A stretch of DNA of 64,000 nt, taken from contig ML996696.1 of NCBI GenBank assembly GCA_010356995.1, positions 188,364 to 252,363 on the forward strand, written 5' to 3'. Shown piece after piece: positions 58,191 to 64,000 of the stretch. This DNA is from Trichodelitschia bisporula (lineage: Eukaryota > Ascomycota > Dothideomycetes > Phaeotrichales > Phaeotrichaceae). The notes under the pieces are model-generated. The model was not told where the DNA came from and ran no database searches. It saw only the letters and a list, made by a program, of their open reading frames with translations. Position 1 is the stretch's first letter. Each line of letters starts with the position of its first letter. The position numbers and the translations under genes were made by a program.

Positions 58191-58831
58191 TGTGTCACTA
58201 CCCTAGGCACAACCGGGACACTGCGCAAGGGATACGATGCATAGGACTTGACCAAAATCAATCAGGGAGTGTGGTCGCAAAGAAGGGCTACTGCATTTTG
58301 CGAGAAGGAACGTTTGGTGGGGTCCTCACAGGAGGAGGTGGGAGGGCAGGGAAATGGCAAAGTCGCGAGGGACCAAGAACGCGACGCGATGTGGGTCGTG
58401 ACTTTGTGTTCGGGTGGTGGAGAATGGCGCAGTTATCCAAAGCGTGTTTTGGGTTTAGCGGCGAAAAGCACGGGCTCACAACTCAGCCTTGTTCAACGTG
58501 GCTGATTTGTTCCAAAGCAGAAAGACTTTGAACGAAGTAGCGGAACCCTCGAACGGGTCTAATGGCATCTATTTAACGATAAGACTACAAGAAGACATCT
58601 ATCTTGATTTTACCTCGCCTTCTGTCTCACTCCCAGCCTTCAATAATCCCAACCTCGCGTGCCTCGCACTGCTTCTCAGTCCGTGCAGGCGGCAGCGGGG
58701 TTGGTTGGCGTTGGGGCGGGGCTAGCCCACGCACACTTGGCGATCGGTGCAAGGATGCCCGACCGTAAGGGAATTTTTTGAAGTGTGAGCACAACGCCAT
58801 AAAAAGCATCACGACAACTCTTCTAGCCAAA
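58191..58831. other. divergent promoter EXO1 / TMA16
   Basis: 641 bp holding a double ACGCGA element at 58378..58391 and a TCGCGA at about 58363. I see no gene. Confidence 0.6.
58378..58391 (+). promoter_or_regulatory. double ACGCGA element upstream of EXO1
   Basis: The sequence aacgcgacgcgatg is identical over 14 bases, in the same orientation, to the element at the SMC6 start. It lies 188 nt before the EXO1 ATG and also faces TMA16. Confidence 0.5.
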
Positions 58832-59422
58832 ATGTCGCGCCACCTCTCCAAAGTCCAAAAACAAATCTCGAAGAAGCGCCAGGGAAAATCAGCGGCCCTC
58901 CATGAGGGTAGCAGAGATGCGATGCGCATCCAGCGCGCTGGCGGTCGACAGGATAAACTTGCGAAGCAGCTATCCTCTCGCCTGAAGGGCAATGCAACAT
59001 TCAGTATGCGCACCATGCAGACGTCGGCACATGAATGTTGTTACTAACCTTCAATAGCTCGGAGAGTGGAGTGGCTCCAGAGCGAATGCGATTCCACCGA
59101 ATCGTGCTCCATACCTGAGATGCAAGAATTGATCGAGCGATACATTCACCGTGATGACGAGACACTTGCTGCATTGAAAGTACAGCACAGGCCGGGCAGG
59201 CCACCGAACCCCAAGGAGAATCTGTTGAAGCAAAGAGTGGATCAAGAGGAGCGGGAATACATCTCGGGCTTCTGGATGCCGGATATTCGATCGGAAAGCA
59301 ACATGATTGCCCTGACGAAATGGGATGGCGAGTGGGTGGCTTTGGCCACGATGGATTTTATTCGGGTTGCGAAAGACGGCACGGTATCTGTGTCCAGTTT
59401 TCCGCCAAAGGGTCAATCGTGA
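58832..59422 (+). CDS. TMA16-like translation machinery-associated protein
   Basis: Two exons, 58832..59003 and 59058..59422, with a 54-nt intron, encode 178 aa. The N-terminus MSRHLSKVQKQISKKRQGKS and ALHEGSRDAMRIQRAGGRQD match the start of TMA16 proteins (LHKVQK.I..KKG....LHENSRDA). The spliced middle is TRRVEWLQSECDS. EREYISGFWMPDIRSESNMI is the conserved C-terminal block. Tma16 binds pre-60S ribosomal particles in the nucleus. The next ATG upstream is out of frame. Confidence 0.82.
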
Positions 59423-59886
59423 AGGGATGAATGAGCCTTCGGACAGGCATTGAGCGCCCCTGACAGCTCAAGACAAACGCTCTGGAGCCATCCAGTAAGC
59501 CCTTTGGGCAGCTACTACCGACACACATAAACTTGGTCTACATCACCGAGGCAGAATCGCGACTATGTCACGTCGAGTTGAGGCTGCGGTTGAATGTCTA
59601 GGGAATTTTCCTATATTGATACCCACTCCAAGTTGGAGAGGAAGGGGTTGACGGAGGTGTGCTGGAACCCGGCAGGGTAGGAACACTACTACCATATTGA
59701 GCATCAGAAATCAAATATGGAGAAGCTTATGCATTTCATCATATTCACGTGGAGAAGCGATACCGTACTTTACAATGCCAGATGGCACTCGCCCAAATCA
59801 GCAACCTGTTCTGCGTTGTGCAAAACCATCCGCGAACCATTTTGCCGACCTTCACGCCACTAACCGAAATCCCAAACATCCGCACT
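59423..59886. other. intergenic between convergent TMA16 and MAM33 3' ends
   Basis: 464 bp with no supported feature. Confidence 0.6.
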
Positions 59887-61015
59887 CTATTCAAAGAAAG
59901 TCTTGAGGTCTGAGAAGAGGTTAGCCCAATGAATATCTACAGCAGGATGAGCTACTTACTGTTCAACCACCTGAGGTACTCCTTCTGCTCCTTGTTGTCA
60001 ATGTAGTCAGGCACGAAGAGAGCCATCTGGGTGTTGATGCCACGCTCCTCGAGGTAGCGCTCAAGCAGTACCTGGAGCTCCTCGTCCAGGTTGCCGAAGG
60101 GCGGACCGGCGTACACACCGCGACGCTTCCAGTTCTGATCGGAGGTCTGGGGCTCGGCGTGGTCGGCTTCCGGGAAGAAGTAGACGTTATCGATGATGAT
60201 CTGACCATCCTGAGCGACAGCCTCGATCAGGGTGGCGCCCTTCTTGCCGTCGCGCGTGACCTTAACGTTGAGGCGAGAGGGCCAGGCCGGGACGTTATCC
60301 TCCATGTCCTCACCCAGCTCAGCCCGGTCAGCCGGGGAAACGCTGTCTTCCGGTGCAACCTTGATGTTGCCGTCTGAAGTGCGAGACTGGCCAACCGCGC
60401 CCTTGGTGTTGGCGGCGCCGGACTGGGCCGACTCCTCCTCATCGTACAGGGCAGCGTCATCGTCGAGGCCCTCGTTCTCCATTTCGCCGTTGGCAAGATC
60501 GGAGATGGAGAAGGTAATGCTGATACTGCGGAACTGTTAGAAGTGCAAATATATATGGTGGAAAAGCTTACTTCTCGTCATTGTACTTGCGGGTGAGGAC
60601 TACGTCTTCCTGGCCAGGAGTGTCATGGATCTGCAATTGGAGTTAACCTTCGGCTTTCGTGCATCCCGGAGCTCATGTACCTCATAGCCACTGATCTTGA
60701 GGAACTCCTGGATGCTATCGTTGTAGGATTCATCAGCGCGCATGTCCTTCTCGAGAGAGTATTCCGATTCGAGCTTCGCAACGAGCTCCTCATTGCCTAT
60801 CGCCAGTCAGATAGTTGCACAATCAAATGCTAGTTGGACTATATACCCTGCTGCCTCGAGGAGAATGTGGAGAATGCATTCAAGCGAGCCATGGTGGGCC
60901 GGATAGCGAATCGAGGAACTGCGCTCGCAATGGGGAAGGTCTGGCGGGTAGACTGCGACGCCAACCGGGACAGAGAGCGGGGCGCAGAGCGCGCAAATGT
61001 GCGAAGGGACATCAT
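59887..61015 (-). CDS. MAM33: MAM33/p32 mitochondrial matrix acidic protein
   Basis: Five exons, 61015..60847, 60796..60681, 60630..60572, 60525..59960 and 59909..59887, encode 310 aa. Introns are 46-50 nt. The start MMSLRTFARSAPRSLSRLAS and a further Arg/Ser-rich stretch form a mitochondrial presequence. The core has EELVAKLESEYSLEKDMRAD, FLKISGYEIHDTPGQEDVVL (across a splice) and TRKYNDEKNISITFSISDLA. The acidic loop is followed by NWKRRGVYAGPPFGNLDEEL and a long C-terminal helix ending YLRWLNNLKTFFE. This is the p32/gC1qBP/Mam33 fold, a doughnut trimer of the matrix linked to mitochondrial ribosome assembly and translation. It is divergent from CTP1. Confidence 0.9.
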
Positions 61016-61427
61016 TCTCGCGGATTGTTGGGGAGATTTCGGGGGGGAGTTGATGGCTATCCGAAGAGAGTTGTAGTGCGGTGTTGTAGAATATTTCCAG
61101 TCGTTCTGGTCAGTACTTTTTTTTGGAGAAGCTCGAGCCTTTGCCTATGCGCCACATCCGCCCGTGACGACACCATGGCGTCACGTGTGGTGGCTGCATT
61201 TCACGATATCGATCAGGCACGACTTTGATGTCTCATCTTTTTACACTGCGCTCCAAGTTGGTATTTGTCTGGAATACGTTTTCCGATTAAAACACATTTG
61301 CTACAAGCTCTTCACGTGGAGAGCTACAGCAAGCACGTGAACTGCTGCATAGCTTCTCTGGAGCAGAGCTACTCCTCAGTGCCAACTATTTTACCTCCGA
61401 AGTCGTGGTCGCAGTCGCAAAGCTACA
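61016..61427. promoter_or_regulatory. divergent promoter MAM33 / CTP1
   Basis: 412 bp shared by two genes for mitochondrial proteins. No coding sequence is seen. Confidence 0.5.
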
Positions 61428-62617
61428 ATGGCGACCACCACAGCCGACCAGAAGAAAAAGGTACTTTGCACCATGCAGGATGGATCTCAAGACTGACAAG
61501 AAGCAGACGAGCGTCTTACGCTCCGTCATTGCCGGGTCCATGGCTGGTGCGACCGAGATTGGTTCGTCACTCCCGCAAAATAACCTTTTTACATATGCGC
61601 TGAACTCTTGTAGCTATCACCTACCCTGCTGAGTGTAAGCCGAACCGACTCCACTGAATCGCCTACTTTCTCACTCTTCCCCAGTCGCGAAGACCCGAAC
61701 CCAACTGAACCGCAGGTTACCCGACGGCAAAAAGCTCCCGTGGCCGCCATTCGGAGCGCAGTGGTACGCAGGATGCACCACATTGATCATCGGCAACTCG
61801 GCTAAAGCTGGAATACGTGGGTTGGTTTCTACACAGGGTCAATTGAGCCGATTGCTGATGGGAGGATGTAGGCTTCGTCGCATTCGACACGTACAAAGCG
61901 TTCTTCGCCGACGCCAATGGCAAGGTCTCGGGGCCTGGGAACGTCATTGCGGGCTTCGGCGCGGGAGTGACTGAGTCGTTGTTTGCCGTTACGCCTTTCG
62001 AGAGCATAAAGACGCAATTGTGGGTCAAGCGTCTTCCGAAGTTGGTCCCGAACTGACGTTCCGTGCCAGGATCGACGATAGGAAGCGGGCGCAACCGCGT
62101 ATGCGAGGATTCCTTCACGGGAGCAAAGTCATCTGGCAAGAGAAGGGCGTTCGCGGCTTCTTCCAAGGCTTTGTGCCGACAACTGCCAGACAGGCGGCCA
62201 ATTCCGCCACGCGCTTCGGCAGCTACACCTCACTGAAGCAACTGGCTCAAGGCTATGTTGCCCCGGGAGAAAAACTTGGGGCGGTGAGCACCTTTGGTAT
62301 TGGAGCTATGGCCGGCGTCATCACGGTCTATGTGACCATGCCTCTGGATACCGTCAAGACGCGCATGCAGTCCATTGAGGCTCGCGCCGAGTACAAGAAC
62401 AGCTTTGTCTGCGCCGCTCGTATCTTCAAGGAGGAGGGCGTCCTTACCTTCTGGTCTGGAGCTGTGCCGCGGTTGGCGCGGTTGATCATGAGCGGAGGAA
62501 TTGTCTTCACGATGTTTGTCGCCCGGTCAAGGGTGAGGACTATGCTAATATTTCTGCAGGTACGAGAAGACTCTCGAGCTCATGGACAAGTTCGATCCGA
62601 AGGGCAAGTACATATAA
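61428..62617 (+). CDS. CTP1: mitochondrial citrate/tricarboxylate carrier
   Basis: Seven exons, 61428..61460, 61507..61561, 61614..61634, 61685..61816, 61872..62019, 62070..62513 and 62560..62617, encode 296 aa. Introns are 46-55 nt; one exon is only 21 nt. Three carrier signatures are present: ITYPAEFAKTRTQLNRR, VTPFESIKTQLIDDRKR and VTMPLDTVKTRMQSIEA. The start block SVLRSVIAGSMAGATEIAIT and the end GGIVFTMYEKTLELMDKFDP match yeast Ctp1. It exchanges citrate for malate across the inner membrane, feeding cytosolic acetyl-CoA. The first acceptor (CAG at 61506) could instead be six bases earlier, adding Lys-Gln. It is divergent from MAM33. Confidence 0.92.
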
Positions 62618-62798
62618 ATGTCACCAACGGGAGCATCGAATATGTAAAATATGCTGAACACAGCAACATTGAAGCGTTTCAGCCAATTTTCCCGGATCGT
62701 ACCCGATATCAGGAGCAAGGATTACGCAAGGAGAAGTGAGCAAGCATCGTGAGAACTTCCAAGTCTAAATCTATCCATATCTGCCATTGCCGCACGGC

Positions 62799-63819
62799 CT
62801 ACAACGTAGACTTCCGATTCAAACACCAGGTCATGGCGTCCTCGTCATGATACAGCTTACCCTCGGCCGTCAGCTTGCCGAGCACCTGCACCACACCCCG
62901 CGCAGCTGCAAAGTGCAAGTTCTCCGGCACGTCCTGGTAGATGATGTGCACGAGATCCATGGAGGTAAGCGCCTCGCCCTCCGCCCCGCGCCCAAGCACC
63001 TCAAGCACCTCCTTCTCCCGCATCTCCCTATGCCTAATATACTCCCCAATCTTCGCCCTACAATCCTCAATCACAGGCCCATGTCCAGGATACCCACGCC
63101 CCCCAACCGCCTGCCCCATCCTCCTCAGACTATCCACATACGTAGCCAAATCCTCAAACACACTCGTTCCATGCCCCAGCACATTATCCCCCGTAAACAT
63201 CGCATCCTCCTCCTCCAATACCAGCGCCATATGATCCGTCGTATGACCCGGGGAATGGAACGCGCGCAGCGTGGCCCCATCAACGGTAAACCGCTGCCCG
63301 TCCGCGATGTCTTCCTCTCCCTCTCTGGGCTGGTTCTTATACACGGTCGTGCCGGGGCTTATCCATCGTGCGTCGGCGATTCCGCCGACGTGGTCTGGGT
63401 GCCAGTGCGTCACGATCACGGCTTCGAGCGAGGCGTTTTCGGATGCGAGGACCGAGGCGAGTGTGGTGGCCCAGGCGGGCTTGCCTTCGCCTGTGTCGAT
63501 TAGGATGCGCGAGGGGCCGCGGCCGATCAGGTAGGTGTTTGTGCCTTGGGGGTCAGCCTTGCGCCGTGGCGCGGGGCGAAGGGTGGAGGTTACCTTGGAG
63601 TGTGAACTGTGAGGTTAGCTTTGTCTTAGTGGTCTGGGAGGGATAGGGGGGTGGGGCGAGCGGGTTGCGCGCGCGGAGCTTGCTTACCTTCCCTGGATTC
63701 CCCCCCAAAATGCGAATGACGCGTGAGCTGAGGCGCTCGACGTCCGGGAGCGTGGGGCGCGGGGCCTGCATTGCGTGGGTGAGGAGGGAGCGGGTTGCGG
63801 CTGCTGTTGCGGTTGCCAT
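62799..63819 (-). CDS. LACTB2-like metallo-beta-lactamase-fold hydrolase
   Basis: Three exons, 63819..63688, 63606..63594 and 63544..62799, encode 296 aa. Introns are 81 and 49 nt; the middle exon is only 13 nt and codes FTLQ. Spliced landmarks are RVIRILGGNPGKFTLQGTNT, YLIGRGPSRILIDTGEGKPA and the metal site VTHWHPDHVGG (HxHxDH). Then come HSPGHTTDHM, FTGDNVLGHGTSVF and GYPGHGPVI. The C-terminal winged-helix part includes DLVHIIYQDVPENLHFAAAR. It matches LACTB2, a mitochondrial endoribonuclease in animals, and the related fungal thioesterases that release aromatic polyketides. No polyketide synthase is nearby, so a housekeeping role is more likely. It is convergent with CTP1. Confidence 0.88.
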
Positions 63820-64000
63820 TGTATTTTACGGGGATTGGGTGGTGGTGATGATTGATGCTTGATGGCCGAGGTACGGACGCTCCATGCGCGGTGCCTACTG
63901 CGGCTAGGTATGCGAGCGCGCGGGGTGGGATGGCGAGCTGGAGGGGGGGCGGCGCGGGGGTGGTTATTGGTTCGGAGCGGGGTGAGGGGAGGGGAGGGGA
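63820..64000. other. upstream region of LACTB2-like gene, window edge
   Basis: G-rich sequence with gagggg repeats at the very end. I see no gene. Confidence 0.5.

Noticed and set aside
63888-64000. Start of another gene at the right edge
   Set aside because: Only G-rich low-complexity sequence is present before the window ends; no start or domain.

Overview
The window is nuclear DNA of a filamentous ascomycete (Pezizomycotina). The evidence is about 67 short GT-AG introns (mostly 43-90 nt) with CTAAC/CTGAC branch sites close to CAG/TAG acceptors, a divergent H2A-H2B pair with introns, and fungal-specific families (ApsB/Mto1, Whi5/Nrm1, a DUF7703-like membrane protein, ATG4, Sap1). I cannot fix the class; Dothideomycetes or Eurotiomycetes fit best. 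There is one 100-N assembly gap. I saw no transposon, virus-like element, CRISPR array or rRNA. I built 28 protein genes by joining exons by eye, plus one intron-containing tRNA-Ser(TGA).

Layout. 0-9 kb: Ecdysoneless/SGT1 (cut by the window edge), an atypical SDR, a Whi5/Nrm1-type G1/S repressor, a four-helix MARVEL-like membrane protein and a Ser/Thr-rich single-pass surface protein. 10-12.5 kb: a head-to-tail pair of a fumarylacetoacetase-family hydrolase and a gentisate 1,2-dioxygenase, a partial gentisate pathway. 12.7-18.1 kb: the ApsB/Mto1-like microtubule organiser and a seven-helix membrane protein. 21-25 kb: tRNA-Ser beside a TFIIIC tau131 (TFC4) gene. 25.4-29.5 kb: SYS1, COA6 and a macrodomain/PARG-like protein. 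29.5-33.7 kb is gene-poor. 33.7-44.4 kb: mitoferrin (MRS3/4), a MIT-AAA ATPase (Sap1 type), SQS1 and ATG4. 44.8-51.3 kb: H2B/H2A, complex I LYR subunit NDUFB9/B22, KGD2 and an augmin HAUS1-like subunit. 51.5-58.2 kb: SMC6 and EXO1. 58.8-63.8 kb: TMA16, MAM33, citrate carrier CTP1 and a LACTB2-like metallo-hydrolase.

How they work together. Most genes are conserved housekeeping functions. Three themes recur. First, cell cycle and genome stability (Whi5/Nrm1, H2A/H2B, HAUS1, ApsB, SMC6, EXO1); an identical 14-nt element built from two ACGCGA cores lies upstream of both SMC6 and EXO1, and related cores lie upstream of the histone pair and HAUS1, suggesting MBF-like G1/S control. Second, mitochondrial genes arranged as divergent pairs (NDUFB9/KGD2, MAM33/CTP1). 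Third, a small aromatic-acid catabolic pair. I found no clear new multi-gene system; the best leads are the shared promoter element, the SDR with a substituted catalytic tyrosine, the divergent PARG-like signature and the gentisate pair.
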